64,000 bases of DNA. Origin: an uncultured Lachnospiraceae bacterium. GTDB taxonomy: Bacteria > Bacillota > Clostridia > Lachnospirales > Lachnospiraceae. The stretch lies in contig CAJTRK010000006.1 in NCBI GenBank assembly GCA_910578475.1, forward strand, positions 1 through 64,000, given 5' to 3'. Positions within the stretch are counted from its first letter, which is position 1, and each line of letters starts with the position of its first letter. The position numbers and the translations under genes are program-made. Under the pieces are notes generated by a model. The model was not told the DNA's origin. It did not search any database and saw only the letters and a program-made list of their open reading frames with translations. Shown here piece after piece: positions 41,200 through 50,139 of this stretch.

Positions 41200-42669
41200 T
41201 TACTGAATCTTATCGAACAACTCTCTGCATGCCGGATAAATCTCCTTAAACTGCTGATAACGCGCCTCGTATTTCTCTACCAGTTCCGGCGCAGGCTCTA
41301 CCGTATCAATTACTTTAACAATTTTAGCCGCCGCATCTTCAACGCCCGCATACTCGCCGCAGGCAACCGCCGCCAGCATCGCACCGCCCATCGCCGGTCC
41401 TTCTTCGCTTTCAATAATGTCAACTTTTAAATTCAGGACATTTGCGATTATCTTTTTCCACAACGGACTCTTCGCGCCGCCGCCGCAGATTTTCGTTCTG
41501 TCAATTTGAATGCCAAGCGACTTCGCCACTTCGAAAGAATCCCGCAGCGCAAAGGCTACGCCTTCCAAAACAGCCTGTGTCATATCGGCTCTTGTCGTGT
41601 CCATCGTCATGCCGATAAACGTACCTCTCGCATTCGGATTATTATGCGGAGAACGTTCTCCCATCAGATAAGGCAGGAAGTAAACATGATTTTCTCCAAG
41701 CTTCGTAATCTCTTTCTGCTGCGCGCCGTAATCGTTTGTTCCGATGATATCGTCCATCCACCACTTGTTGCAGGAAGCCGCGCTCAGCATACAGCCCATC
41801 AGATGATAATGGCCGTCGGCATGTGCAAAAGCATGTAATGCGTTGTATTTATCCACACCGAATTTATTGGAAGAAATGAAAATCGTTCCGCTTGTCCCGA
41901 GTGAGATATTGCACATTCCATCCCCGACCGTTCCGGTTCCTACGGCTGCCGCCGCGTTGTCGCCCGCTCCGGCCGCCACTTTGACATCTGCGGAAATTCC
42001 GAGCTCTTCCGCAACCGACGGAAGCACCGTTCCAACGGTCTCATAACTTTCGAAAATTTTTGCAAGCTGTTCTTCTTTTACGCCGCAGATATCGCACATT
42101 TCCTTTGACCAGCAGCGGTTCTTCACATCAAAAATCAACATGCCGGAGGCATCCGATACATCGGTACAATGCACGCCTGTCAATTTATAGGCAATGTAAT
42201 CTTTCGGCAACATAATTTTATGTATTCTCGCAAAATTCTCCGGCTCCTTATTCTTTACCCAGAGAATCTTCGGTGCGGTAAATCCGGTAAAAGAGATATT
42301 TGCCGTATATTCGGACAGTTTTTCTTTTCCAATCACATTGTTCAGATAATCACATTCCTCATAAGTTCTTCCGTCATTCCACAAAATGGCCGGTCTGATG
42401 ACTTCATCGTTCTCGTCAAGAATCACAAGACCGTGCATCTGTCCTCCAAAACTGATTCCGGCTACCTGACTCTTATCGAAATCCTTTAACAGTTCCTTGA
42501 TTCCGGCAATTGTCTGAGCATACCAGTCTTCCGGCTTCTGCTCCGACCATCCCGGATTCGGAAAATACAGGGGATATTCTTTCGAAACAATATTCCGTAT
42601 TTCCCCCTGGCTGTCCATCAAAAGTAATTTGACCGCCGATGTTCCCAAATCTACGCCTATATACAGCAT
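41200..42669 (-). CDS. xylB: Xylulokinase (FGGY family)
   Basis: 489 residues. The N-terminal phosphate-binding motif is YIGVDLGTSAVKLLLMD, followed by GWSEQKPEDWY, ISFGGQMHGLVILDE and ILWNDGRTYEECDYLN, all typical of xylulokinases. The C-terminal domain carries AAGAGDNAAAAVGTGTV, NISLGTSGTIFIS and KICGGGAKSPLWKKI. It phosphorylates D-xylulose or a related ketose with ATP, matching the isomerase downstream. It is first in a three-gene operon with a consensus promoter at 42759-42787 and is divergent from a LacI-type regulator. Confidence 0.92.
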   Translation of the reverse strand: MLYIGVDLGTSAVKLLLMDSQGEIRNIVSKEYPLYFPNPGWSEQKPEDWYAQTIAGIKELLKDFDKSQVAGISFGGQMHGLVILDENDEVIRPAILWNDGRTYEECDYLNNVIGKEKLSEYTANISFTGFTAPKILWVKNKEPENFARIHKIMLPKDYIAYKLTGVHCTDVSDASGMLIFDVKNRCWSKEMCDICGVKEEQLAKIFESYETVGTVLPSVAEELGISADVKVAAGAGDNAAAAVGTGTVGDGMCNISLGTSGTIFISSNKFGVDKYNALHAFAHADGHYHLMGCMLSAASCNKWWMDDIIGTNDYGAQQKEITKLGENHVYFLPYLMGERSPHNNPNARGTFIGMTMDTTRADMTQAVLEGVAFALRDSFEVAKSLGIQIDRTKICGGGAKSPLWKKIIANVLNLKVDIIESEEGPAMGGAMLAAVACGEYAGVEDAAAKIVKVIDTVEPAPELVEKYEARYQQFKEIYPACRELFDKIQ

Positions 42670-42737
42670 TGTAACCCTCCTTCATCTTCTCCCCCGCAGA
42701 CAAGCCACCCCTGAAAACATACTGAATGAGGCATTAT

Positions 42738-42787
42738 GTGCACGGGCACGTTTCTTTTATCATACCCTTTCTTGCGTAGAAAGTCAA
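42738..42787 (-). promoter_or_regulatory. xylB operon promoter and candidate operator
   Basis: Minus strand TTGACT (42782-42787), 17 bp, TATGAT (42759-42764) form a strong promoter. The dyad GTGCACGGGCAC (42738-42749) lies just after the expected transcription start, well placed for a repressor. The remaining bases between xylB and 42989 include TTTATGGTAACGTTAG (a TAACGTTA palindrome near 42950), a second possible site. Confidence 0.6.
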
Positions 42788-42988
42788 CAACTCCTCGGCA
42801 AGCTGACGGGGCATCCAACTTGCGACGCATTGGAGCTGCGGGGTATGTGACCCTCGCGGCAGCCGTCCGGAAACGCGCCTCTGCCGGAAAATCATGCGCC
42901 GGCCAGAGGCCCTGCTGTTTCATTTGACTTGTTTACATTATTTATGGTAACGTTAGATAAGCAAAAGAAACCACACCTGGAGAAGCTC

Positions 42989-44005
42989 ATGGCAACCATT
43001 AAAGAAATCGCGGCGCTGGCCGGCGTATCGAGGGGCACGGTAGACCGTGTCTTAAATCACCGCGGCGCAGTCCATCCCAAAACAGCGGAAAAAATACTGG
43101 AAATCGCTCAGGCGCTCGATTACAGGCCGAACAGAGCCGGTATTGTTCTCGCTGCCCAGAAACGGAAACTGAAACTCGGCGTCGTGCTTCTCGGCAGAGG
43201 AAATCCGTTCTATGAAGACGTGCTCCTCGGCATCCGTGAAAAAGCCGCCGAACTGGAAAGTTACAATTGTACCGTGCTTATCCGGCAGACCGACTACGAC
43301 CGGGAAGAGCAGCTTGCCGCCATCGACGAACTCCTGTCCGAAGGCATAAACGGGCTTGCCCTTTCTCCTTACAACGCTAATGCAGTCCGCCGCAAAATCA
43401 ATGAATTATATGAAAAAAACATTCCTGTCGTCACGTTAAATACCGATATCGAAAATTCCAGGCGGATTGCCTATGTGGGCTGTCATTATTTTCGTTCCGG
43501 ACAGACCGCCGCGGGGCTGATGCGGCTGATGACTTCCGGTCAGGTATATACAGGCATCATTTCAGGCTCCGGCAATGTTCTCTGTCATACGGAACGCATC
43601 GCCGGCTTTAAAGACGTCATAAAAGCCTGTGAAAACATCCATATATCCGCCACGATTACAAACCAGGACGATGATTTTGAAAGCTATGAAATGACCGCCC
43701 GGCTTCTAAAATCCCATCCGGAAATCAACGCGCTCTATTTTACCGCGGGAGGCGTTTATGGAGGCTGCCGCGCCGTCATCGAATCCGGACGTCAGTATGA
43801 TATTAAAATCTTTACATATGATTTGGTGGAAACAACCAAAAAGCTGATAGAAAAAGGGCTGATTGCAGCAACCATCTGCCAACAGCCCGTATTACAGGGT
43901 TCGAAACCCCTTGATATTCTGTTTGCCCATCTGACAACGGGAGAATCTCCTCAGTCGGAATACAATTATGTGGATATTGACATCCGCGTCAAAGAGAATT
44001 TGTAA
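42989..44005 (+). CDS. LacI-family transcriptional regulator
   Basis: 338 residues. The N-terminal helix-turn-helix TIKEIAALAGVSRGTVDRVL, NHRGAVHPKTAEKI and the hinge LDYRPNRAG are classic. The sugar-binding core follows (KLGVVLLGRGNPFYEDVLLG, ILISDELL-like strands, FTYDLVETTKKLIEKGLIAA). It is closest in style to ribose/allose-type regulators. Divergent placement predicts control of the xylB-DUF4867-isomerase operon. GGAG lies 8 nt before this ATG. Its 3' end overlaps the convergent EAL gene by 17 bp. Confidence 0.92.
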   Translation: MATIKEIAALAGVSRGTVDRVLNHRGAVHPKTAEKILEIAQALDYRPNRAGIVLAAQKRKLKLGVVLLGRGNPFYEDVLLGIREKAAELESYNCTVLIRQTDYDREEQLAAIDELLSEGINGLALSPYNANAVRRKINELYEKNIPVVTLNTDIENSRRIAYVGCHYFRSGQTAAGLMRLMTSGQVYTGIISGSGNVLCHTERIAGFKDVIKACENIHISATITNQDDDFESYEMTARLLKSHPEINALYFTAGGVYGGCRAVIESGRQYDIKIFTYDLVETTKKLIEKGLIAATICQQPVLQGSKPLDILFAHLTTGESPQSEYNYVDIDIRVKENL

Positions 44006-45668
44006 TAAAACTTTCTTCAAACTCATCCGCAGGCGCCGGCCTTCCGAACAAATATCCCTGAATCAAATCCGGCCCTGCCTGTTTCATTTTCTCCAGTTCA
44101 TGTGAAAACTCGATTCCTTCCATGCACACGTTTGACCCGACACTGTGTATCATATTAATTAAATGACAGATGATGGTATAGTCATATTCGTTCTGTAACG
44201 CCTGTAAAACAAAACTTCTGTCCAGTTTAATCGTTTTGGCCTCAATCTCTTTCAGATAACGCATATTGGAATAACCCGTTCCGAAATCGTCGATTGCCAG
44301 GTTAATCTTCTTTTCTTTCAGGTCGCGGAACAATTCCTGAATCCGGTTATCCGTTTCAATATATCCGCTCTCCGTCAATTCCAGAACAAGACTGTCCGGT
44401 GTAATGCCCACTTCTTTGATGCACTGTTCGACATCATTCATCAAATCGCTTTTATGCACCTGTACATAGGACAAATTCACGTTTACATGAAATCCTGGAA
44501 TGATTGCCTGCCACTTCTTACACATACCGGCCGCTTCCCACAGGACATACCGCCCCACCGGAATAATCAGGCCGCTCTCCTCCATAATCGGAATCATCAC
44601 CGCCGGAGATACATTTCCATATTTTTCACTGTTCCACCTGAGAAGCGCCTCCGCGCCCACTACCTTATAAGTATCGGCATTGACAATCGGCTGATAATAA
44701 ACCTGAAAACCGTGAAAATTATTGGCAATATCACGCCGAAGCTCTTTTCTGATATCCAGCTGCCGCAAATACTGGCTGTAATCTTCCTGGCAAAACAACG
44801 CCATTTGATTCTTTCCGTTCCGCTTCGCCTCGTTTAGCGCAAATTCCGAAAGCCGCATCAGCTCGTCGCTTTTCTTTCCTGCAAAGTTCTCATGCAGTAT
44901 CCCCGCAGAAATCGTATAAAATTTGCTGTAATCATTTTCACGCACGACGGTTGCTACACGGGCGCAAATCTGTTTATAGACTTTCCTCGGGTCGGCTTCC
45001 GGCCCGGATGCAGCATCCAGAATCATAAATTCATCCGCCACGAGCCGGTAAACATCGACCTTCTCCGACACCGTATCCAAAATACATTTTGCCATCTTAT
45101 ACAGTATTTCATCGCCTGCTTCAATGCCGTCTTTTTCATTGATTTCCTTAAAATTATCGATGCCGATTCGCATACAATAACGGATGGACTCCGGCCTGTC
45201 CCGCAAAATTTCTTCCGCATCCAGCCGGAACCGCGTCTCCCTGCGCAGTCCGGTGACATTATCGGCTTTCGCCTTTCTGCCAAGTTCCGTAATTTTTCCG
45301 ACAAGCAGCTTATGCCCGTCCACTCCGGTTACAACCGTTCCCCGGCAGCTTATCCACATAACCCGGCTGTCCCTGCTAATCCAACGATATTCCAGGTCAT
45401 GAACCGTCTGTTCTCCCGAAGCGCATTTCGTAATGTCCTCCACGACCATCTGATAATCGGACGGATGAATAACTTCCTTCAATGCTTCCGTACAGTTTTC
45501 GATTCGCGTAGACGAAAGGTTGACTCTTTCGGTCAACTTCTCCGGAATCATATAAACATCAGATGCAAGGTCCAGTATGAACAGATATGCTTCCGATGAC
45601 TTCTGCAGTACATCCATATAGGATTTAATCTGTTCGAGCGACATGTTTTGTAAATCTTTTTCCCCCAT
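43989..45668 (-). CDS. PAS-GGDEF-EAL c-di-GMP phosphodiesterase
   Basis: 559 residues, cytosolic. A PAS-like domain (EAYLFILDLASDVYMIPEKL, LEYRWISRDSRVMWISCRGT) precedes a GGDEF domain whose active site is degenerate (YRLVADEFMIL instead of GGDEF), so cyclase activity is unlikely. The EAL domain keeps its key residues: GAEALLRWNSE, NVNLSYVQVH, LELTESGYI, AIDDFGTGYSNM, KLDRSFV, MEGIEFSHE and QGYLFGRP. It should therefore cleave c-di-GMP to pGpG. The start at 45668 follows AAAGGG. Two intrinsic terminators lie between its only visible promoter and this start. Confidence 0.92.
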   Translation of the reverse strand: MGEKDLQNMSLEQIKSYMDVLQKSSEAYLFILDLASDVYMIPEKLTERVNLSSTRIENCTEALKEVIHPSDYQMVVEDITKCASGEQTVHDLEYRWISRDSRVMWISCRGTVVTGVDGHKLLVGKITELGRKAKADNVTGLRRETRFRLDAEEILRDRPESIRYCMRIGIDNFKEINEKDGIEAGDEILYKMAKCILDTVSEKVDVYRLVADEFMILDAASGPEADPRKVYKQICARVATVVRENDYSKFYTISAGILHENFAGKKSDELMRLSEFALNEAKRNGKNQMALFCQEDYSQYLRQLDIRKELRRDIANNFHGFQVYYQPIVNADTYKVVGAEALLRWNSEKYGNVSPAVMIPIMEESGLIIPVGRYVLWEAAGMCKKWQAIIPGFHVNVNLSYVQVHKSDLMNDVEQCIKEVGITPDSLVLELTESGYIETDNRIQELFRDLKEKKINLAIDDFGTGYSNMRYLKEIEAKTIKLDRSFVLQALQNEYDYTIICHLINMIHSVGSNVCMEGIEFSHELEKMKQAGPDLIQGYLFGRPAPADEFEESFITNSL

Positions 45669-45725
45669 ACAACCCTTTCCCGTTTCCGTAACGTAAGTCT
45701 CCCCGCGTTTACAGCTTTTTCCATC

Positions 45726-45789
45726 CCCTGACAAAAAACGCAAGCCCCGCGGCTTGCGTTCCAAGAATTTACTTCGTAAATTCTTGACT
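45726..45789 (-). terminator. Leader terminator module, proximal copy
   Basis: Read on the minus strand, an AAGAATTTAC/GTAAATTCTT hairpin is followed by GG and the GC-rich stem AACGCAAGCC/GGCTTGCGTT running into TTTTTTG. This is an intrinsic terminator facing the EAL gene, only about 60 bp from its start codon. Confidence 0.7.
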
Positions 45790-45819
45790 GCCCCCCGCTG
45801 CTTTTACTGCATTTTCTAT

Positions 45820-45885
45820 CCCTGACAAAAAACGCAAGCCCCGCGGCTTGCGTTCCAAGAATTACAGCGTAATTCTTATTGACGT
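45820..45885 (-). terminator. Leader terminator module, distal copy
   Basis: A near-duplicate of the module 94 bp away: AAGAATTAC/GTAATTCTT hairpin with loop GCT, then the identical AACGCAAGCC/GGCTTGCGTT stem and TTTTTTG. ACAGCGTA/TACGCTGT around 45863-45900 offers an alternative pairing with the first hairpin. Confidence 0.7.
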
Positions 45886-45930
45886 TTTGCTACGCTGTGA
45901 CGTAACTTACTAAATACAATAAAAAAATAT

Positions 45931-46039
45931 AACCTGCCTGTCCATATTTCCCTCATCAAACAAAAAAATTCGAAAAATCGCTTCTGGCAGGTTCCTGTGT
46001 CCCTACTTTAATATTACTCACTCCGGCCGGAACTGTCAA
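45931..46039 (-). promoter_or_regulatory. Promoter and structured start of the EAL gene leader
   Basis: Minus strand TTGACA (46034-46039), 17 bp, TAATAT (46011-46016) is a consensus promoter about 340 bp upstream of the EAL gene. The first transcribed segment pairs AACCTGCC with GGCAGGTT (45931-45993), enclosing 47 nt. With the two terminators, this accounts for the long gap between the EAL gene and arcC. Confidence 0.6.
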
Positions 46040-46081
46040 CATGGAAAAGCCGAAAACCGCCGAAAAAAAATTTACTTCGGG

Positions 46082-46110
46082 TTGATAAAAACATGATTTT
46101 TTGATACAAT
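46082..46110 (+). promoter_or_regulatory. Carbamate kinase promoter
   Basis: TTGATA (46082-46087), 17 bp, TACAAT (46105-46110), 51 bp before the arcC start: a strong sigma-A type promoter back to back with the EAL leader promoter. Confidence 0.7.
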
Positions 46111-46161
46111 GGGAACATCTTTAAAAAGGCAGCATCCTGCGAGAAAGGTATGGACATCATT

Positions 46162-47097
46162 ATGAATAAAAAGAAAGTTGTTGTATCGCTTGGACACGAA
46201 GCATTAGGCTACACCACACTGGAACAGTGGGATGCCGTGAAAATAACCGCAAAAGCGCTTGCCGACTTGGTGGCAGCCGATTATCAGCTGACAATTACCC
46301 ACAGCAACGGCCCTCAGGTCAGCATGATTCATAAAGCAATGACAGAGCTTCGACGCGTCTATATCGACTATACTCCTGCGCCGATGTGTGTCTGTTCCGC
46401 AATGAGCCAGGGTTATGTCGGCTATGATATCCAGAATGCCCTGCGCACCGAGCTGCTTGCCCGCGGTATTTCCAAACCTGTCAGCACGATTCTGACACAG
46501 GTAACCGTAGACCCTTATGACGAAGCATTTTACGAGCCGACAAAAGTCATCGGAAGATATATGTCCAAAGAGGACTCCGAAACAGAAATCAAAAAAGGAA
46601 ATTATGTCTTAGAAGAGCCCGGCAAAGGATTTCGGCGTGTCGTAGCCGCACCCAAGCCTATTGATATCGTGGAAATCGACGCTATCCGCACACTGGCGGA
46701 TGCCGGTCAGGTTGTCATTGCCTGCGGCGGCGGCGGAATCCCTGTCATTGAGCAGAATCATGTGCTGAAGGGGGCGTCTGCCGTTATCGAAAAAGACTCC
46801 ATCGCCGGCAAACTGGCAGGAGACCTGAAAGTGGATGAACTGATTATTTTGACGAGCGTTCCTTTTGTTTACCGGAATTTCGGCAGAGAAGACCAGACAC
46901 CCATTGACCATATGAATATCGCCGAAGCGAAAGAACTGATTGCGCAGGGCGAATTTGAAGAAGGCACGATGCTTCCTAAAATTGAAGCTGCGATTTCCTA
47001 TCTGGAAACCGTACCGGAAGGAAGCGTTCTGATTACGTCCCTTTCCGCAGTATCCGATGCGATAAAAGGCAAAAGCGGAACCGTCATCACGCGTTAA
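46162..47097 (+). CDS. arcC: Carbamate kinase
   Basis: 311 residues, the usual size for the cytosolic enzyme that transfers phosphate between carbamoyl phosphate and ADP. Family motifs are VVVSLGHEALGY (GGNAL-like region altered to GHEAL), THSNGPQVSMI, AMSQGYVGYDIQNAL, EEPGKGFRRVVAAPKP, VIACGGGGIPVIEQ and MLPKIEAAISYLE. No other arginine deiminase genes are adjacent, so purine or allantoin/ureide catabolism is as possible as arginine use. The ATG at 46162 is preferred; another at 46150 lies only 1 nt after AGAAAGG. Confidence 0.93.
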   Translation: MNKKKVVVSLGHEALGYTTLEQWDAVKITAKALADLVAADYQLTITHSNGPQVSMIHKAMTELRRVYIDYTPAPMCVCSAMSQGYVGYDIQNALRTELLARGISKPVSTILTQVTVDPYDEAFYEPTKVIGRYMSKEDSETEIKKGNYVLEEPGKGFRRVVAAPKPIDIVEIDAIRTLADAGQVVIACGGGGIPVIEQNHVLKGASAVIEKDSIAGKLAGDLKVDELIILTSVPFVYRNFGREDQTPIDHMNIAEAKELIAQGEFEEGTMLPKIEAAISYLETVPEGSVLITSLSAVSDAIKGKSGTVITR

Positions 47098-47139
47098 TCA
47101 TACTATTGCTCATATAAAGCAGTCTGAAACAGTGACTTT

Positions 47140-47175
47140 AAAGCGCAGGCCGTCAAGCTTGCGCTTTTCTTTCCG
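47140..47175 (+). terminator. Intrinsic terminator after arcC
   Basis: AAAGCGCA (47140-47147) pairs with TGCGCTTT (47160-47167) and is followed by a T-rich tract. Confidence 0.75.
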
Positions 47176-47230
47176 ACGCTTTCTTTGCTTTTTTCTTTGC
47201 CCCTTTCTTTACTCTGACTTCACCCTTTCT

Positions 47231-48526
47231 TTACTCTGACCTCTCTCTTTCTCCCATTCCATAGAATGCTTTCCATTCCTCCATCGTCAGCCGTCCTGTG
47301 TGCCACCATGTATCACAGTCTTCTTCAGGCGTTACAATCCGATTGGATACATATTGAAAACTGCCGTCCTGCAGCGGTCTCACCACGACTTTATGCGTAA
47401 ATGCTTTCGCCTTATTCTCATATGGATAAACTGCATTGACGGTCATCTCAATCGTACCGTCCGCTTTCTCTTCATATCCGACCACTTCCGGATAAGGAAT
47501 ATCAGAATATCCGGTTTCATAAAACCCTCTCGGCCGGTATTCATATGCTTTTTCCGACGCTGCATAAAATGTCCTGGAGCGCAGCACATCCTGTTCTATC
47601 TTAAAATGCCGCATAATGACGACTTCAAATTCCTTTTCCGGTACGGAATAAACGATTCCGGCATTCGGGTTCCGCGCCATTACATAAGGACTTTCATATC
47701 CGGTCGCATCAGCATACATCCGGTCAAACAAGTCATAAAAATCCAAATCCGAAAAATCGTCCTCACTCCAATCCGTCAGAAACAGATTGTTCTGACGATA
47801 ACCGACCGGAAGAATATATTGCCGATTCAATTCACGGCACGTCTCATCAAGCGGCGCCACCCGCAGCGCAGCGTGGTCCGGCTCGTCATCCATAACAAGC
47901 ACATAGGATTCCGCCATACCATAAGTTCCTCCAAACAGCAGATACCCTTCTTCCGTATACTGCCACACATCCGCGGGATATGCGGCCGCGCTCCTGTTCC
48001 TCAGAAATCCCTTTTCATATTGCGCATACCGCCTGACAACGTCTACCGCGCCTTTTGACGTCCTTAAATCATACTGAACCAGTCCGCCCGCATAATCCGG
48101 TACGATAATCGTCACCGTTCCCGTTTCACCGGCTTCCACCGTTTCGCAAAATTGAAGAACCATTTCCGGATTGACCATATCCACCTGATTCCGGCTGTCC
48201 ACCGCCGCATAACCCGCTTCTCCCAGTCCGGCGACAATCTTGTGCATTATCTCCAGACTTCCCGGCCTTTCCGTCCGGGCTGCATTTTCATATACGGCCC
48301 GGTATACCACCGGAAAACGGAGTTTCTTTAAATTATCCCATATCACTTCTGCGACAGGTCTTTGCTCCGCCGACATATACGCCGTTTCTGCTTCTTCGGC
48401 TCCCGCATCGCCGGCACAACCGACAAAAGTCATGGCAGGCAGCACAATAACAAGCAGCACACAAAAAAGAAAAAGCTTTCTGTTCCCGATTATTTTAAAA
48501 ATTACATTTGTAAAATTTGGGTGCAT
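47231..48526 (-). CDS. Lipoprotein, probably DUF6070 family
   Basis: 431 residues. The signal peptide (KLFLFCVLLVIVLPAMTFVG) ends with a lipobox-like FVGCAG, giving a surface lipoprotein. The mature part is mixed alpha/beta without catalytic motifs (VVYRAVYENAARTERPGSLE, YLLFGGTYGMAESYVLVMDD, YEYRPRGFYETGYSDIPYPE) and ends in DTWWHTGRLTMEEWKAFYGM. By recall it resembles proteins called DUF6070; function unknown. The start at 48526 is supported by the signal peptide, though the ribosome site is weak. It is divergent from lspA. Confidence 0.6.
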   Translation of the reverse strand: MHPNFTNVIFKIIGNRKLFLFCVLLVIVLPAMTFVGCAGDAGAEEAETAYMSAEQRPVAEVIWDNLKKLRFPVVYRAVYENAARTERPGSLEIMHKIVAGLGEAGYAAVDSRNQVDMVNPEMVLQFCETVEAGETGTVTIIVPDYAGGLVQYDLRTSKGAVDVVRRYAQYEKGFLRNRSAAAYPADVWQYTEEGYLLFGGTYGMAESYVLVMDDEPDHAALRVAPLDETCRELNRQYILPVGYRQNNLFLTDWSEDDFSDLDFYDLFDRMYADATGYESPYVMARNPNAGIVYSVPEKEFEVVIMRHFKIEQDVLRSRTFYAASEKAYEYRPRGFYETGYSDIPYPEVVGYEEKADGTIEMTVNAVYPYENKAKAFTHKVVVRPLQDGSFQYVSNRIVTPEEDCDTWWHTGRLTMEEWKAFYGMGERERSE

Positions 48527-48669
48527 TCTATCACCATTCTTTCTCGCGACTCTCAATCCGCGGACTTTGGGCCGCAGCCATAACTTCCGGGGAGAAATTC
48601 TCCTGGCACTTGCCTCCGAAACGATATCCGGGTATAATAATAGCATATGCGCGAAAGGACTACAAGAAC

Positions 48670-49128
48670 ATGATATATGCAGCGATTGCCGCCATCATCT
48701 TTTTTCTGGATATGGGAATTAAAAATCTGATAGAACAAAAAATGCCGGAGGGCGAAGAAAAAACGCTCGGAAACGGCCTTTTTCTACTCCGAAAGTATCA
48801 CAATAAAGGGGCTTTCCTGAATATGGGAGAGAAAAAAAGCGGATTTGTTGCCATTCTGTCCATCGCGCTGACTCTGTCAATGACCGTTCTTTTTCTTGCG
48901 ACTTTCAGCTGTAAAGGCAGCCGTCTGTTAAAAAGCGGACTTGCGCTTTTGCTCGGCGGCGCATACAGCAACACTTATGACAGAATGCGCCGTCACTATG
49001 TCGTTGATTATGTAAGTTTTCCGGTCAAAAACAAATATATTCGCAATATTGTCTTTAACATCGCTGATTTCTGTATTATAATCGGAGCTTTGCTGATGGT
49101 TCTCGGAAGCGCTTTTTTTCTTGATTGA
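48670..49128 (+). CDS. lspA: Signal peptidase II-like lipoprotein peptidase
   Basis: 152 residues with four membrane helices (IYAAIAAIIFFLDMGIKNLI, FVAILSIALTLSMTVLFLAT, LLKSGLALLLGGAYSNTYDR, NIADFCIIIGALLMVLGSAF). The two catalytic aspartates of the family are in place: GGAYSNTYDRM and VFNIADF. YHNKGAFLNM matches the N-x-GAF motif. It cleaves prolipoprotein signal peptides in the membrane. It is somewhat divergent (DMGIKNLIE instead of DxxxK), so it may be a second, specialised copy. It is divergent from the lipoprotein gene at 47231. Confidence 0.82.
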   Translation: MIYAAIAAIIFFLDMGIKNLIEQKMPEGEEKTLGNGLFLLRKYHNKGAFLNMGEKKSGFVAILSIALTLSMTVLFLATFSCKGSRLLKSGLALLLGGAYSNTYDRMRRHYVVDYVSFPVKNKYIRNIVFNIADFCIIIGALLMVLGSAFFLD

Positions 49129-49229
49129 AATCCACTTATTTCATTTTTTCAGTTTTCTGACATTTACCCTGTTTTTTGAATATGATATAATCATTGACGG
49201 AGCAGATACCCGCAGGAAAGGAGATTCCC

Positions 49230-50069
49230 ATGCCGCTTCCATTAAAAGCCGGTTATAACTTCAACTATGCACGCACCTGGCATCCGCCTTTTTTCGAAAT
49301 GAACGCCGCCGAAGCTTATACGGATTTTTACGGTCTTTCTTTTTTAATAAGCGGTGAGGTTCTTACCTATTCTACCGAATGCGCAACAATACTCGGTGAA
49401 GGCGATATCAGCTTTTTACTTAAAAACCGCTACTGCCGTTCGACTTATATATCGGATAAACCGCGGGAAAACATTCTTTTAAAGTTTACGGACAATATGG
49501 TTTCCGAGCTGCTTCCGATTTTGGGTGTGGATAATTTCAACGACTATTTCGAAGACCATCCGACCTATATCCACTTGACCAGACCGAAGCGGGAGAAAGT
49601 CTCTGCAATCATGAAAGAAATGGAAATGGAGTGGAATTCCTATAATGAGTATTCCGAAATTCTTCTGAAGGGCCTTCTTCACCGGCTGCTTGTTCTGCTT
49701 CTGAAAGAACACAGCCCCGACGAAGCCGCCCAGACTCCGGACCCGAAGAAAAATGTCTGTCTTTTTCAGGCAATAGAATATGTTAAAGCACACCTGCACG
49801 AAAGCCCTTCCTTGAAAAAAGCGGCGGAACATGCGAATATCTCCGCTTCGTATCTGTCCAAAATATTTATCAGCCAACTGCATACACCCTATTCCACGTT
49901 CCTTTTGAACGAAAAGATTCTGTATGCGCAGAAGCTTCTCGCCGGCTCTTTCCTGACAATGGAAGAAATTGCCGATAAAGCAGGCTTTTCAAGCAATACC
50001 TATTTCAGCGACTGCTTCAAACGAAGGACAGGACTCACTCCGCTGCAATTCCGGAAATCGTACAATTAG
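49230..50069 (+). CDS. AraC-family transcriptional regulator (tandem copy 1)
   Basis: 279 residues. The N-terminal sensor domain begins MPLPLKAGYNFNYARTWHPP and has YGLSFLISGEVLTYSTECAT. The C-terminal HTH pair has SPSLKKAAEHANISASYLSK and MEEIADKAGFSSNTYFSDCF, then KRRTGLTPLQFRKS. GGAAAGGAG precedes the ATG at 49230. The next gene is a full-length paralogue, so this is a tandem duplication. No obvious target operon adjoins; the ABC remnant downstream may be a clue to a lost one. Confidence 0.9.
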   Translation: MPLPLKAGYNFNYARTWHPPFFEMNAAEAYTDFYGLSFLISGEVLTYSTECATILGEGDISFLLKNRYCRSTYISDKPRENILLKFTDNMVSELLPILGVDNFNDYFEDHPTYIHLTRPKREKVSAIMKEMEMEWNSYNEYSEILLKGLLHRLLVLLLKEHSPDEAAQTPDPKKNVCLFQAIEYVKAHLHESPSLKKAAEHANISASYLSKIFISQLHTPYSTFLLNEKILYAQKLLAGSFLTMEEIADKAGFSSNTYFSDCFKRRTGLTPLQFRKSYN

Positions 50070-50139
50070 AGGAACGGTTGATGCCTGGAACTGCTATGCA
50101 AAACTTTTTATACCAGAAAGAAAAGAAAGGTAAGAAACA

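Noticed and set aside
45931..45993. A known c-di-GMP riboswitch in the EAL gene leader
   Set aside because: The conserved GEMM core bases are not visible. Only generic hairpins and terminators are seen.
46109..46165. A leader ORF MGTSLKRQHPARKVWTSL overlapping the arcC start
   Set aside because: Its ATG lies inside the -10 box of the arcC promoter, so the start codon would not be transcribed from there. Only the RKVW-encoding ribosome-site region resembles the other leaders.
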